A stretch of DNA of 64,000 nt, from the NCBI GenBank assembly GCA_003586115.2, contig QVOM02000034.1:129243936-129307935 (forward strand). The letters are read 5' to 3'. The notes under the pieces were generated by a model, which had not been told where the DNA came from, did not search any database, and saw nothing but the letters and a program-made list of their open reading frames with translations. The translations under genes and the position numbers were made by a program. This document shows, piece after piece, positions 1 through 64,000 of this stretch. This DNA comes from Salvator merianae. Lineage: Eukaryota; Chordata; Lepidosauria; Squamata; Teiidae. Within the stretch, counting starts at the first letter, position 1. Each line of letters begins with the position of its first letter.

Positions 1-64000
<64,000 letters not shown>

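Overview
The window is vertebrate genomic DNA holding the central part of one large gene on the minus strand. I identify it as CACNA1E, the pore-forming alpha-1E subunit of the R-type (Cav2.3) voltage-gated calcium channel. Fifteen coding exons can be placed, from 63441 down to 3961. Every junction is GT-AG, and codon phase stays continuous across all fourteen introns. The exons encode the end of the I-II linker, all of repeat II (S1-S6 with the pore glutamate), the whole II-III cytoplasmic loop, and repeat III S1 to S3. The 5' part of the gene lies beyond 64000 and the 3' part before position 1. No other protein-coding gene, tRNA, rRNA or CRISPR array was seen. The longer open frames elsewhere are shadows of exons or lie in repeats.

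The repeats suggest a squamate reptile, probably a lizard. There is a tRNA-headed SINE with a Bov-B-like tail (Sauria-SINE type), CR1- and L2-like LINE relics, and many non-autonomous DNA transposons (Harbinger-like, hAT-like, Tigger-like and short fold-back MITEs). This mixture does not fit a bird or a mammal. The species call is inference.

Layout by coordinate. 1-3960: intron with no coding exon. 3961-13145: repeat III exons S3, S2 and S1, with microsatellites, a fold-back MITE and a GC-rich 0.7 kb element between them. 13146-32229: two long introns around the exon at 18425-18590, containing four copies of a 1.2-1.55 kb Harbinger-like element, a dead Tigger transposase fragment and CR1 debris. 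32230-44021: the II-III loop exons, including a 57-base cassette exon (human exon 19 equivalent) beside a long CA/TG-rich tract. 44022-50260: a 6.2 kb intron with adjacent hAT-like and Tigger-like elements that share internal palindromes. 50261-63441: repeat II exons, with a SINE starting a few bases from one splice donor and an old LINE in the 5'-most intron.

No new biological system was found. The points most worth checking are the shared palindromic core of two different transposon types, the SINE next to the donor of the selectivity-filter exon, and the duplicated arginine-rich motif carried by the cassette exon and the exon after it. Exon numbers given as human equivalents are from memory of the human gene and should be treated as approximate.
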